Assembly (NCBI RefSeq): GCF_029168945.1
Contig: NC_083610.1
Span: 70,795,580-70,859,579 of the forward strand
Origin: Cannabis sativa
Taxonomy: Eukaryota > Streptophyta > Magnoliopsida > Rosales > Cannabaceae
Direction: 5' to 3'
DNA length: 64,000 nucleotides
Positions within the stretch are counted from its first letter, which is position 1. Every line of letters starts with the position of its first letter. The position numbers were made by a program, and so were the translations under genes. This document shows, piece by piece, positions 48,330-61,007 of the stretch. The notes under the pieces are model-generated. The model saw only the letters and a list, made by a program, of their open reading frames with translations. It was not told the DNA's origin and did not search any database.

Positions 48330-51279
48330 TGATGGAATTTATTTTACCAGGATCTTAAATCTACTCACAAGTATGTTGTTTAACACCCTAAATATGAACT
48401 TTCTAAAACGATAATTAAACACATATAAAGTTAAGAAAACCTTACATTGATGGCAGCGGAATAATGTCTCCTTCCACTCAGATCTCTAACCCTTATATCC
48501 TTTCTGTCGCAGAGTATTATCAAGATCTGAGCCTGAATGTTCTTCTCTTTGTGTGTGATCCTTCATAGTCTTCCAATCTATGATTGAGGTACCACTTGCT
48601 GTGTGTGGGCACTACTCTATCACTAAGGTTTCGAAATTGAGAAGAGGAAAAGAGAGAGGTATAGGGTCGGCTATAGAGAGAGAAGTGGAAGGCTCAGTTA
48701 TTCTGAAAAGGCAATCTTTTATTTTCTGAGAAAAAAGTTATTTTGAACTGAGCCATCACTTTCCATTTATAGGCAACTACTAGGTTTAGGTTAGCAATTA
48801 TTTGGCATTAAAATAATGAAAATATTAATTGGAAAAAGCTCACTAAGTGGCCGGCCATAGGTGTTAATGGGTCTTACTTGGATTTTGCAGTTTTTACAAT
48901 TTTTATTTCTATTTTCACAAAAACGCCAATTTTCCAATTCTAACCTTTTAAATGCCAAAACTAATTATTTAATAACTAAAATAGATTATTAAATAATATT
49001 ATCATTGAATTTAATTATTAATTAGACATATAGAGTCTCTTAATTAATAAATAAACCTAGAATCTCTTTTCTTTACGATTTCACCCCGGCTTAGTGAAGA
49101 TTCACAAATTAGACATAGTCTAACTTTAGAATTATAATTGATTAATCACAAATCAATTATTGAGTCTTACAAGCAGTATAGTCTCAACTAGAATGGGGAC
49201 CATGGATCTATATGCTGAGCTTCCAATAAGTGAAACGAATTTACTAAGTAAATCCCTACTTATTAATTCCTCGTTGAATCCACTCTTAGAACTTAGAATT
49301 GCACTCTCAGACTTATATAGAGCATATTATATGTTCCACGATATAGATATGCTATCTCATTTAACCATTGTTATAATCTTATTGTGATCAAAGATCCTCT
49401 ATATAGATGATTTACATCGAGATGGGATAATTTTACCGTTTCTCACCCCTCAACGTATTTTGCCCCTTAAAACACTTAGCTACCTGTAAATGATGTTTAG
49501 TGATCAAAGAATTAGTCACTTAAACAAGAGCTCATCCATTTACTTCTATTTAGCTAAGCTCGAAGGGAATCATCACTTGACTTCTATACACCAGTAGAAG
49601 CTATAGATTCAATATTTATGTTCAGCACTCCCACTCAATCATACTATCATGTTCCCAAAATATACGTATCACCCTGACCCAAAAGTAGGCTTAACTAATA
49701 AATCAAAGAACATGAATAACACTCCTGAGTTGAGCCTAAGCATATCAGGTAGGGGTGCACACGGGTCAGGTTTTCGGGTTTTCGGGGTTTCGGGTTCGGG
49801 TTTTCGGGCTTCGGGTCTTGGAAATTCACAACCGAACCCGATTTACGGGTGTACGGGTGCGCCGAGTTTCGGGTCGGGTTTTTCGGGTTGGGTATGGTCG
49901 GGTTCGGGTCCTATTGGCTAAGCCCGAATGTTTAATTTATGGACTGCAATAAAATTTAATTTTTAAAAATACCATTTTTTTTTTATTTTCAACGTTAGTT
50001 GGACCTTTTTTTTTTATAATTAATAATAATATATATATCAGTATTAATATATGAAATGAAACTGTATGAATTGATTGAGAGAGTGAGAAGTCGTGTGAGC
50101 TGTGAGGTGAGTCAGACTTATTGCAATAATACGTACAAAGTCTTAAGCTTACTTTCCCCAAAAGAATAATTATTATCACATAAAGGGTACTGTTTCAATT
50201 TTTTGATTGACTTTATGTATATATAAGTTATGTTTTAGTATTAATGTTATGTGTACGTGTATGATGTCTTTTGTCGGCTGCAACCGTGGTTCTTCGATTG
50301 ACCAAACGTGTATATTAATCTCATGATTCTCATGCATAGCCATTAGCCATATATATGTAGTTGGCTCTTTTCAAATTCACCCTTTATATATGTATTAATT
50401 AATTTTGGTGTACTTCCAACAAAAGAATAAATTATTGGTAATTGTTTTTTTGGAATCTGTTTAAAAAAAATAAATCATATTAAATTTACAACAACTTCAT
50501 TAATGAATACTTAAACTAACCAATAGTTTTTAGACTTAGTAATGAATACTCTTTTTTTTTTGAATATGAATAATTAAGTATCATTAATATTAATTTTTTT
50601 TTAAAAAAAATAAAAATTTCGGGTTACGAGTTACAACCCGACCAAAAATAAACTGCTTATCCACACCCGAACCCGAAACCTGATTTAGGTTTTTCGGGCT
50701 TCAACCCGACCCGACTATACGGGTTTTCCGATGGTCGGTTTTTTTGGCAGCGGGTCGGGGCGGGTGTTCAGGTTTTTCGGGTGTGCGGGTCCAAATGTCC
50801 AGCCCTAATATTAGGATTTAGATTCTTTTAATCTTAAGATCAACTACTGATATTGACTTGGAAAGATACAACGGTAAGTTTATAATATCTTAACTAAGTT
50901 CAATATCGGTCTAGTCCAATGTATACTCCATATATTCGAAACTAGTATACTTTACCAATGTCCTGGAAAGAACATAACACTTACTCCAAGTGTAAGTACA
51001 CATCATCGCTGATTATCACATCAGTGTAAATCCAAAACACTGATGAAACAGGGACTTAGTCTTTTGATTCATATAATCACAATCACATTCCACTGTGTTG
51101 ACAATACTGTAATTGTGAATAAACATATGATCTGGACTTAACAGATTTTGTGTATAACCATAATAAACATATTAAACCATAAGCATGTAAAATTCATGCA
51201 AACATAAATCACTTCAAATTTCTTATATTGATAACTAATCAGAATGTAAAGAGTTTTATTTAGGGCACAAAATCCAACA
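48330..51279 (-). repeat. Right (5') LTR of element B, carrying a MITE
   Basis: Same start and end as the left LTR; 2950 bp because of the insertion at 49750-50807. Without it and one 8-bp target copy the length is about 1884 bp. Confidence 0.87.
49750..50807. mobile_element. Non-autonomous hAT element rich in CGGGT repeats
   Basis: Inserted in the right LTR of B. Flanks ATATCAGG (49742-49749) and ATATTAGG (50808-50815) form an 8-bp duplication with one mismatch; the left LTR of B shows the empty site. Termini TAGGGGTGCACA and TAGGGCTGGACA (second read on the minus strand) agree at 10 of 12 positions and fit plant hAT ends. Both subterminal regions (49757-49920 and 50620-50795) are packed with CGGGTT/CGGGTC units in inverted orientation. 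The AT-rich middle has no transposase. Confidence 0.85.
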
Positions 51280-51555
51280 GTGGGTTGCACCCTCATCCGC
51301 GCGCGTAAGGTGGGTGACACCATCTCGATATTTTTTGATTTTCGAAAAATCATAACTAATTCAAATAAAATCGAAATTGAGTTCTGTAAAAAAGTAAATT
51401 GCTTAATTTTTTTCCAAACTATCCAATAAAAATAATTTCAGAAACAGATTTTCAATTATTTTTCACGAAAATTCACAAACATAAATCAATCATCATATAA
51501 CACATAGATCAACATGAAACCATCCAAATCACATACAAATCGTTTTAAGTCCAGT
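51280..51555 (-). other. Leader of element A, piece beyond element B
   Basis: Continues the GC-rich leader (CCGCGCGCG near 51297), then is alignable to 48060-48290 of B. The sequence equivalent to the last ~38 bp before the LTR in B, including the primer-binding site, is missing. Confidence 0.7.
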
Positions 51556-51876
51556 TGTTAGAATTTATTTTACCAGGATCTTAGATCTACTCACAAGTAT
51601 GTTGTTTAACATCCTAAATATGAACTTTCTAAAACGATAATAAACACATATAAAGTTAAGAAAACCTTACATTGGTTGCAGCGAAATAATATGTCTCCTT
51701 CCACTCAGATCTCTAACCCTTGTATCCTTTCTGTCGCAGAGTATTATCAAGATCTGAGCCCGAATGTCCTTCTCTTTGATTTTGATCCTTCACGATCTTC
51801 CAATCTATGATTGAGGTACCACTTGCTGTGTGTGGGCACTACTCTATCACTAGGAGGTTTCGAAATAATGAAGAAG

Positions 51877-51998
<122 letters not shown>

Positions 51999-52110
51999 CG
52001 GCTATAGAGAGAAAGTGGAAGGCTAGTTTTTCTGAAAGGCAATCTCTTGAATTACTGAAACACTCTTAATAAAACTTTTTAACTCATAAAATAGACTGAG
52101 CCATCACTTT

Positions 52111-52120
52111 CTATTTATAG
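52111..52120 (-). promoter_or_regulatory. Candidate TATA box in the 5' LTR of A
   Basis: On the minus strand the sequence reads CTATAAATAG. The equivalent site is present in the left LTR (about 17812-17821) and, with one change, in the LTRs of element B (40620s and about 48764-48772). Position within the 5' LTR and conservation fit a core promoter driving minus-strand transcription; not tested. Confidence 0.5.
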
Positions 52121-53566
52121 GCAACTACTAGGTTTAGGTTAGTAATTATTTGGCATTAAAATAATGAAAATATTAATTGGAAAAACCCAATCAAGTGGCC
52201 GGCCATCGGTGTTAGTGGGCCTCACTTGGATTTTGTAGTTTTCACAATTTTTATTTCTATTTTCTCAAAAACGCCAATTTTCCAATTCTAACCATTTAAA
52301 TGCCAAAACTAATTATTTAATACCTAAAATAGATTATTAAATAATATTGTCATTTAATATAATTATTAATTAGACATATAGTGTCTCTTAATTAATAAAT
52401 AACCCTAGAATCTCTTTTCTTTACAATTTCACCCCTGTTTAGTGAAAATTCACAAATTAGACATAGTCTAATCTTTAGAATTATAATTGATTAATCATAA
52501 ATCAACTATTGAGTCTTACAAGCAGTATAGTCTCAACTAGAATGGGGACCATGGATCTATATTGCTGAGCTTCCAATAAGCCAAACCGAATTTACCAAGT
52601 AAATTTCCTAACTTATTAATTCCTTGTTGAATCCACTCTTAGAACTTGGAATTGCACTCTCAGACTTATATAGAGCATTCTATATGTTCCACGATATAGA
52701 TATGCTATCTCATTTAACCATCGTTATAATCTTAATGTGATCAAAGATCCTCTATATAGATGATTTACATCGAGATGGGATAAATTTACCATTTACACCT
52801 CTCAATGTATTTGGCCCCTTAAAACACTTAGCTACCTGTAAATGATGTTTTAGTGATCTAAGAAATAGTCACTGAAACAAGAGCTCATCCATTTACTTCT
52901 ATTTAGCTAAGCTCAAAGGGAATCATCACTTGACTTCTATACACCAGTAGAAGCTATAGATTCTATATTTATGTTCAGCGCTCCCACTCAATCATACTAT
53001 CATGTTCCCAAAATATACGTATCACCCTGACCCAAAAGTAGGCTTAACTAATAAATTAAACAACATGAATAACACTCCTGCGATTGAGCCTAAGCATATC
53101 AGGATTTAGATTCTTTTAATCTAAGATCAACTAGTGATATTGACTTGGACAGATACAAAGGTAAGTTTGTAATATCTTGACTAAGTTCAATATCGGTCCA
53201 GTCCAATGTATACTCCATACATTCGAAACTAGTATACGTTACCAATGTCCTAGAAAGAACATAACACTTACTCCAAGTGTAAGTACACATCATCGCTGAT
53301 TATCACATCACTGTAAATCCAAAACACTGATGAAACAGGGACTTAGTCTTTTGAATCATATAATCACAATCACATTCCACTGTGTTGACAATACTGTAAT
53401 TGTGAATAAATATATGTTCTGGACTTAACTGATTTGGTGGATATATTAAATATATATATTAAACCATAAACATGAAAAATTCATGCAAACATAAATCACT
53501 TCAAACTTCTTAGATTGATAACTAATCAGATTGTAATGGGTTTTATTTAGGGCACAAAACCCAACA

Positions 53567-54193
53567 CTTTGGACAAAGATGATATTGGTATTTTGTTTTG
53601 TTTCATATAAGCTTTATGGAATCAAAGAAATAACTTTTTTCATAAGCAGCATACCTTTCCTCCTAAGGAAGTGTATGATTGGAGTCTCAATTTTTTTCTT
53701 TAAGTTTTTGGATGTACAGCAAAATCATGTCACAGGCTCCCAGTCTGCAACTCTTTCGACTCCAGTGCAGCTACCTAGTTCTACAGGGCTTAAAATTTTT
53801 ACAGATGCAGCCATTGACTCAGTTAATCGGAGGCACAGTATTGGAGTGGTGGTCTTAGATGCTAATAATGCAGTTAAAGCTGGTTTTTCAACTCCTTTCG
53901 TTGGATTGGTGCCGCCTGCTGTTGCTGAAGCTAAGGCTATTTTTCAGGCAATTCAATGGGCTCAGATGATTCACCTCCCTTTGGATGTGCTGCTGACGGA
54001 TTGCAAATCAATAGTGGATAAGCTTACCTCTTGTAATTGGAATAATAGTGTGTTGGATGATGTTTTGGTCAATGTTGAGAACTTGTTATCTTTCAGTCCA
54101 AGGCTAGCTATTTGTTATGTTCATAAGGATAGTAATGTAATTGCTCATAAATTGGCTAAGCTAGGTCTTGGATTAGATAATGAGTTAGTTTAG
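53567..54193 (+). pseudogene. LINE RNase H-like domain (right half of split LINE)
   Basis: Continues the protein interrupted at 17360. It carries a complete-looking RVT_3 RNase H domain: KIFTDAAIDS, AEAKAIFQAIQWA, LLTDCKSIVDKL and HKDSNVIAHKLAKLG, i.e. the four acidic blocks in order, ending in a stop at 54191-54193. The open part is about 200 residues. Because the LINE is 5' truncated and split this is a relic, although the domain itself is free of stops. Confidence 0.85.
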
Positions 54194-54299
54194 AATGGTT
54201 CTTTACCTTCCATATAGCTTGTGGCTTTGTTTGCTTTGTACTGCTGTTTGTTTTATTAAAGCACAAGTCTTTTCAAAAAAAAAATTATGCTTTTAACGA

Positions 54300-54899
54300 G
54301 TTATTCCATTTCAAGTGTAATTACGATTACGTGTCTGAGTTCTTATTCTTCCCAACTTGACACATATCTTCCTCTAATATGCTAGCTGAATTTCGAGTAT
54401 AACAGATACTTTATGAATATTTAACTATATTTTATATTAATTATTAAATTAAAATTTATAATAATTAATATTAAATTACATTAACAATATTATAATATTA
54501 TAATATTATATGGTATTAGACATCACTAGTGTCAGATTAACTTTTTAATAACTGTTGTCGGAGAAAATTAAACAACACCAAAAATAACGAATATTCAAGC
54601 GAGATAAGAACATTGACAACAATAAATAATAGTGGGTATTCACTTAGAATGTAACGAGAATATCAAGTAATTAGTAAGAGACAATGAGTAAACAATAACA
54701 ACACTAGAAATATAGTGGTTCAATAAGAGCACGATCCACCCAGTCAAATGTCCTTTTAGTTACATAACTGATCATCAGGTTACCGTTAATACATTAAATG
54801 CATTAACTTAAATAATAAACATTTTGAAAATAAATGATTAAGAATGGTTCGACCGATTTCATTAATTAAAGTGATGAATTCGTGCGACTACCTTACTTG
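54300..54899. other. AT-rich spacer, no gene seen
   Basis: Begins at the end of the LINE target copy. AT-rich with a short stretch (54720-54750) resembling LTR or leader text, but no ends can be defined. Confidence 0.35.
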
Positions 54900-56032
54900 C
54901 ATAATGAGCATTCGTGTACTGTTAACTAAAAATTTGCAGGTATTAGGGTTTTATTTTCTAATTGTAAATATTTATAATTATTATCAATAAAGAAAATATA
55001 AATTATTCTGACTTGATCAAATCATATTAATGTTCACGTATTTTTCATGATTATTTGTTTGGTATTAAATCTTATTAAATACCGAGCATGTAGCTAATCA
55101 TAATTATTGTGACGTAAATCACAGTAAAAAATAATTATGATTACATAATCAAAATATTGAAATCCTAAGATTAGTCAATGCACTTGATTTATACACACAA
55201 GTTAATCTATGATAAGTTCTACTTACACTAAGTAAAATGTTAAGTTCTTTTCTAAAATTTTGGTAAATTAGATAAGATCAGATTATTTGTTACATAAGAT
55301 TTGATCGATCTGGATTTAATATTAAATAGCAGAATGTACCATTAGCTAACTAATTTTGTCAAATCATTATATTGACTATTGGCCAATTCAACCTCGATTC
55401 TGGGTGATATGCATTCTAACTAATTAGATTATTGAGTTCCTAAGTCTGTTCGTTAACAACTTACCCTACAGACTAGCCCATACTTTGAATCGGGCACGTG
55501 GTAGTTTAGCTGAGTGGGAGTGTTTATTATAGATATGAAAATCTTTAGTTTCCTTTAGTGCAAATGAAACGGTGATTTTCTTATAGCTAAGTTCAAGGAG
55601 TTTAAATAAATGAGATCTCATTTCAGTTGCAATAGCGTACTGAAGTTTCATTTATAAGGAACTAAGTATTTTAAGGATAAAATACTATGAGGGATAGAAT
55701 AGTAATTTTGTATCCCACTTATATAAATCACCTATAGAGGGTTGAGTGATTGTTGATTGTTATAACAATGGATAACATATCTGCAAAGGTGGTAGAGCAT
55801 TCTATTAATTTCAAAATGCAATTCCAAGTCTATAGTTGAATCGCGAGGAATTAATATAACAGTAAATTTACTTGGTAAATTTATGTTAATATTTATTGGA
55901 GCTTGAATTCATGGATCCATAATCCTCACATTGTCTTTGTTCTGGTAGACCCCCTGTCTATTTCGACATCTAGAGGAGCTTTTCAGTCTAATATTCTTTC
56001 ATGAATGTGTACATTGTAATTATTTAGGATCA
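54900..56032 (+). repeat. Divergent LTR-like segment related to elements A/B
   Basis: Around 55780-55930 the sequence aligns by eye with the reverse complement of the A/B LTRs: GCAATTCCAAGTC, then GGAATTAAT, AAATTTACTTGGTAAATT, TATTGGAGCTTG and ATGGATCCAT in the same order. The remainder is less certain and the limits are approximate. No internal region is attached, so it may be a solo LTR of a related family. Confidence 0.4.
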
Positions 56033-56259
56033 CCTGTAATTTTTTTTTTTAAAAAAATTAAATAGTTAACAGTAACTAAATATAAGGTTCGAACAATTAC
56101 TCACCACACGTATATAAAAAAATGTCAGGCGTACAAAAAAATATTTAAATATTATTTTTGACGTTGTAAACTATTCATAATGTTTTAAAAATTTACAGGG
56201 CTCATAAATAACTATAATGTATACGTCGTGAAAATAGATTGGATTGAAAAGCTCTTTTA

Positions 56260-56482
56260 AGTCTCGTTTAGAATGTCGTATTGGGTCGTATTGTATTGTA
56301 TTGTATTATATTGAATTTGATTATATATCATATTTTTATATAATAATATGTTAAACTTTAATTTATTAAAATATTATATGTATATAGGTGTCTATAAAAG
56401 TTAATATCACATATAGTTTTACATAAAAATATTGCATAAAATACAATACAATACGACCTAATACGGTGTTCCAAACGAGCCC
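56260..56482. mobile_element. Tourist-like (PIF/Harbinger) MITE, 223 bp
   Basis: Ends AGTCTCGTTTAG and, read from the other side, GGGCTCGTTTGG. Inverted repeats extend about 45 bp through a CGTATTGGGTCGTATTGTA-like arm. The 3-bp duplication TTA is at 56257-56259 and 56483-56485. Size, ends and TTA target are typical of Tourist MITEs; its GGGCTCGTTTGG end matches the terminus of the intact PIF/Harbinger element at 18506. Confidence 0.82.
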
Positions 56483-56574
56483 TTAGATGGCAAAATAAAT
56501 AAGGATTTTACTGAAACGTTCCTTTAGGGAGGTATACTATATACTTACCCAAATTTAATATACAATTATCTAAC

Positions 56575-56827
56575 TGTTATAAATATTAATAATTATGTGG
56601 ATGTCCAAATCTTTTATTTATTACCATTAATTGTAATCAACATTCCTGTTTTTCTTAGTTTCCTTTTTTCTTAGTTTCTTAATATCTCACTCTTGTATTT
56701 GTATAAATAGGGGTTCACCCCATTAGAATAAACAACTCAGAAATTCTCATTCACTTTCTCTTTCTCTCTTCATCTTCTTCTTCTTTCTTCTCATCTACTT
56801 TATATTATTTTATATTATTTTATAACA
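56575..56827 (+). repeat. Short copia-type LTR (253 bp)
   Basis: Starts TGTTATAAAT and ends TTTTATAACA, so the termini TGTTATA/TATAACA are inverted. It contains a TATA box (GTATAAATAG, 56701-56710) and a CT-rich stretch downstream. It is followed by CGTTATCAGCACGAG, a sequence I know to follow the LTR of many plant copia elements. No matching 3' LTR was found before the next element at 58160. Confidence 0.62.
56701..56710 (+). promoter_or_regulatory. TATA box of the short copia LTR
   Basis: GTATAAATAG followed by GGGTTCACCCC and a CT-rich leader, about 120 bp before the LTR end; a typical LTR core promoter. Confidence 0.6.
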
Positions 56828-58159
56828 CGTTATCAGCACGAGTCTCTGCCCAAGCTTCAAGCATGAGTCTCTGGCCAAGTCCCAATGTAAGTATTTTGTT
56901 AAAGTTCTTAAATTGTTTCAAAGTCATGATACACTAAATATATATTTATATATATACTTATCTGACTGAAACAATTTCAAGAATTCTTTGTTTTTTTTTC
57001 TTTTTATCTATATATCTATATATTATATATGTATGTATATGTTTTTATATATTTATTATTAATTTCATATATATATTATGTTCATATCATTCATATTATT
57101 TACAATATATGTTTTCCTATGATATGATAGAGAAAATTTATATAAATTATACATATATCTTGAAGATTATGTATCCTCGATAAAATATTGCATATATCTT
57201 AAAGATTATACATCATCGATAAAATATTGCATATATCCTGAAGATTATGCATCCTTGATAAAATATTGCATATATCCTGATGATTATGCGTCCTCAATAA
57301 AATCTTGCATATATCCTGAAGATTATGCAAATGTAATATTCATTATATAGTTGATGGATATATAATGAAAGAGATGAATACATATTTATATATATGTTCT
57401 TGTATTCTTTGAGGACAATGAAAAGTAATCTAATATCGATATAGATTTTGACAAACATTTCCTGAAGTAAATGTTTTATATTTGTCAAAAAGAAATGATT
57501 GTATTTATGTGAATACAACTAAAGAATCATTAAAAATGATTATTATTGATGCAATTTTATAGTGGGTTTTGAATACCTAAAAAGAATGTTAAGAAAATTG
57601 CATTGAAACATCAAAGTATAAGAATAACAGTGAGCATGACTAATGTTATTTAAATACATGAGACGTGTATTTATTGTTCATCATTCCCTGCAGAGAATAA
57701 TACGAATTGAATTCAACTACTTTTAAAGATTGTTTGTATTAGTCATGTTACTATACATTGTTATTACTTGCAATGTTAGAAATTATTGCATGTGACATAT
57801 ATTAAAGATCAAATTTTGCATACATCTTGGAGATTATGCAAAAATTGTATTCATATATTCTTTGAAATATCGTAAAAGAAATTGCTGAATAATTTCTTAT
57901 ATTTTTATGGATGAATAAGTAATAAATTTTTAAGAAATTTATAATAATGTTCTACTTGTTCAACGTCATTCCCCGAAGTGAATGTAATGATTTTAAATAA
58001 TCGATGGCATTATTTACTACTCAAATATTTCCAGAAAAAAGTGGTAACAACCAAAAGATGAGATACCACACACAATCAAAGTGCATGAAATCTATATAAC
58101 ATGTGTGGAATTTAATAATAGTGGTCGCGTACCTGTAGTACGGACACACTTATAATCAA
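56828..58159 (+). other. Degenerate internal region of the short copia element
   Basis: No coding frame. It contains the 39-bp tandem repeat (57152-57330) and three spaced copies of a hairpin-like word: ACATTTCCTGAAGTAAATGT (about 57454), CATTCCCTGCAGAGAATA (about 57684) and CATTCCCCGAAGTGAATG (about 57969). It ends at the 5' LTR of chromovirus E. Confidence 0.45.
57152..57330. repeat. 39-bp tandem repeat, about 4.5 copies
   Basis: Units start at 57152, 57191, 57230, 57269 and 57308, exactly 39 bp apart, with the core CATATATCCTGAAGATTATG. An isolated related unit lies near 57822. Units differ at only a few positions. Confidence 0.88.
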
Positions 58160-60992
58160 TGTAATATCCAGATTAAAATAGTATTTAATTTTTTTTTTTT
58201 TTTGGATATTAATTGAGCGAGGATAATTATCTTGTTTCTTTGTGTTGTTAGTGAGTTGATATTATTGCTTAGAGTAGTTGTACCAATTTTCTAGAGAGAG
58301 TTAAAGTTGTATTAACTACGAAAGTAAAATATTATGGTATTTTTACAGAGTAAGTAATCGTTTAATTAAAGCCCAATATGAAGGTCCATTAGGGTTTTAT
58401 AATATATTTAGTGAGTTTAATTAATTAATGTTAAAAATTCGTAGGTTTGGATAAATTCGCAGGATTAAAAACTGTTTTACTAAAATGATCATATCTGGAG
58501 TTCTAGAGCTCGGATTAAGGTGATTTCAGTGGCGTTGGAAAGATAATTTAAAGATCTATAAATTTTGTAGAAATAACTATATCAGAATTCGTAATTTTTC
58601 TAGGTCAAAACTAAGCCCCTAAAGTTACGAGATTGAGAGCTTACAATTTAAATTTAAAAGTTAGATATTTGTTTATTTAATAATTTATCATATTATTATT
58701 GTTATTATGTTAATATTATTATTATTCATAAAAATAAAGCTAATAAGAGTCAGAATAGTATAGGTTTCATTAACCCTAAAATTATATCGTTCTATTCTTC
58801 CCACCTATCTGAGCAAGACTAACCCTAAAAATTTTCAAGTCATCTTTCCATTACATCCTTAGCCAAATCTATACCACTCTTCACTTTCATCTTTGATCAC
58901 CATCATCTTATGTCTATCGATCCAAGTAGCTTGATGTATTTGAGGTAAGAAACTCTACATTTACTTATTTATTGATCACAATAGGAGAATTTTCGTAGGT
59001 CTCCTTTTCTTATTTTTCAGAATGAAACATGTCTCAGTAAAACTGTCATATCTCTTTAAATACTCATCTGATTCTCGCAATCTTGGTGTCTATAGAAAGC
59101 TTATTAAATTTCCTATAATTCTTATGAAGAAAGGTTTTACTGAATCGAAATTTATCTATGTCAAAAATTAGTATTTTTACGCTGTTTGTTGTAAATCGTT
59201 TTTCATATTTTCTATATAAGTTGTTTCAGTAAAATCCGAATATCTCTCTGAATAATGATCCGATTCTAGCAATCTTGGTACTGTTGAAGAGATAATTAAA
59301 TTTTCCAAATGTTTTATGAAGAAACCATTCACTAATTATTGATTATTCTAAGTCAAAATTATTGTTTTATTGCTGTAGTTCGAAATCCATTTGTTTCAGG
59401 ATTTCTAGAAAACTGTTTCGGTATAATATCTATATCTCTTACGTTATAACTCCGATTTTAAAGATTTTAGTGTCATTAGAAAGGGAATTTGATTTTCTAA
59501 AACTTTTATGAAGAGAGTATTCTCTGATTTGGAATATTTTAGTATCAAAACTTTGTATTTCCGATGTCTCCTGTGATTCGTTACTCCATATTCCTTCTCA
59601 GAAATAGTTTCAGTAAAACTATCATAACTCCCTCAGTTTTAATCCATTTTTAATGATCTATATATCGTTGGAAAGATAATTGAATTTCCTATGATTTTTA
59701 TGAAGGAAACTTTTACTGAATTCGTGTAGTTATTGGTCAAAAATAGTATTCTTTCTGCTGTACTGTAAGAGTGTGAATTTTAATGTTAGGGCCTTGACCC
59801 ATGTGTTATTATAGGTAGTAGTGACGAGATAACAACTCTTAAGCAGCGGGATTTGAGGTAAGGAAATTAGATAGTTTTGTATGTGTTTATCTACATAAAT
59901 TTAAATTCTTTATGTATTGAAATATGACTTATGATTTGTTTTTATGAATATGTATATGGTACTGAGAATGTGTGGTATGGACACAATATGAGTTTGTGAA
60001 TTGATACATAGATTATGGTTGTATGACTTGTATATGTTGTATGCTGTATGTTGTGTATTGTATGTTGTATGGTGTATGGTTTATGTTGTATGTTATATGT
60101 TGTATGCTAACGTCTCGGTGTAAAGTGAGGGACCATGGTGGGGTATGATACGGGATAAGGCCGTTGAATGTAGAGATACCCTACCCTACATTTCTACCGA
60201 GTCGTGTATGAGATTGTTATGGTGGGTATGATACAGTGATGTTAATGTTGAATATAGAGATACCCTATCCTATAACAATGGTAGGGCTGCATAGGCCCAT
60301 GTTATTATATGGGCAGATTAGGCCCAGGATATTGTAGGGTCAGGCTAGGCCCGGGTTATGTAAGTAATGGCTATGATATGCCAATGTTGTGATAATGTTA
60401 TTATTATCTATAGTATTGATATGATTATGTTATGAGTAGGATATTGGAGTTATGATCTCTGTATATGTGTACGGTGTGAACAAATAGTATAGACTTGTAT
60501 GATAAAGGTTTCCATATGTACAGTTATTTGGTTATAGTTATAAAAGAGCATGTATGATGTTGCTAAAACTTAATAAATACATTAATGGTATGTGTGATAT
60601 TATATGGTATTGTTTGATAAGCATTTCCTTACTGAGCTTTTAGCTCACCCCCCTTACTTTCCCCCTACAGGTATTAGACAGGGAAGTATGTATAGTGAGC
60701 GGGGGTCGGTTACGGTACGTATACCGTGAGCGGCCACGGCGGACAAACGATCTAGAACGCCAGTGGTGCCTTAGTTTTATTTTAAGCAGTTGATAAATCT
60801 AACACAGTGGAAATGCATTATTTAAAATCATTTACTTATGGTATCTTGTTTTACAAATGAAGGATCCTTCTCTGTTGCATTTTGATTTTTTTTAAAATCC
60901 ACTGTTGTATTTAAATTATTTTTTTTTATCTTTTCAAATTATGCATGAAAATAGTATTTTTGTAAAATAAGGCAAAATATCGGGGCGTTACA
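58160..60992 (+). repeat. 5' LTR of chromovirus E, 2.83 kb
   Basis: TGTAATATCC...GGGGCGTTACA. It contains four tandem copies of a degenerate ~192-bp unit (about 59036-59770), a possible fifth near 58480, and a TGTATG microsatellite (60028-60112). No partner LTR lies in the window. Confidence 0.75.
59036..59770 (+). repeat. Tandem ~192-bp repeats inside the LTR of E
   Basis: Units start near 59036, 59228, 59420 and 59611. Each has the order AGTAAAA..., ATATCTC, CCGATTYT, GGAAAGATAATT, TTTTATGAAGAAA, TTTACTGAAT, GTCAAAA. A diverged unit with the same order lies at about 58475-58610. Confidence 0.75.
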
Positions 60993-60994
60993 GT

Positions 60995-61007
60995 TGGTAT
61001 CAGAGCC
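60995..61007 (+). promoter_or_regulatory. Primer-binding site of chromovirus E
   Basis: TGGTATCAGAGCC two bases after the LTR; exact complement of the initiator-Met tRNA 3' end. Confidence 0.88.

Larger units (their letters stand above)
40189..51279 (-). mobile_element. Copia-type LTR element B, minus strand
   Basis: Left (3') LTR 40189-42067 and right (5') LTR 48330-51279, the latter enlarged by a 1.06-kb hAT MITE. The element lies inside the leader of A; flanks are GAGGG (40184-40188) and GTGGG (51280-51284), a 5-bp duplication with one mismatch. Inside, from right to left: a primer-binding site, leader, gag, a region with no readable pol, and a polypurine tract. The two LTRs are highly similar (a 228-nt stretch encodes an identical 75-residue string in both), so B is probably younger than A. 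Confidence 0.87.

Noticed and set aside
49649..49952. Gly/Phe/Ser/Arg-rich frames (65-90 residues)
   Set aside because: They translate the CGGGT repeats of the hAT MITE and part of an LTR.
57152..57330. CRISPR-like array
   Set aside because: The 39-bp units are contiguous direct repeats with no spacers, in plant transposon DNA.
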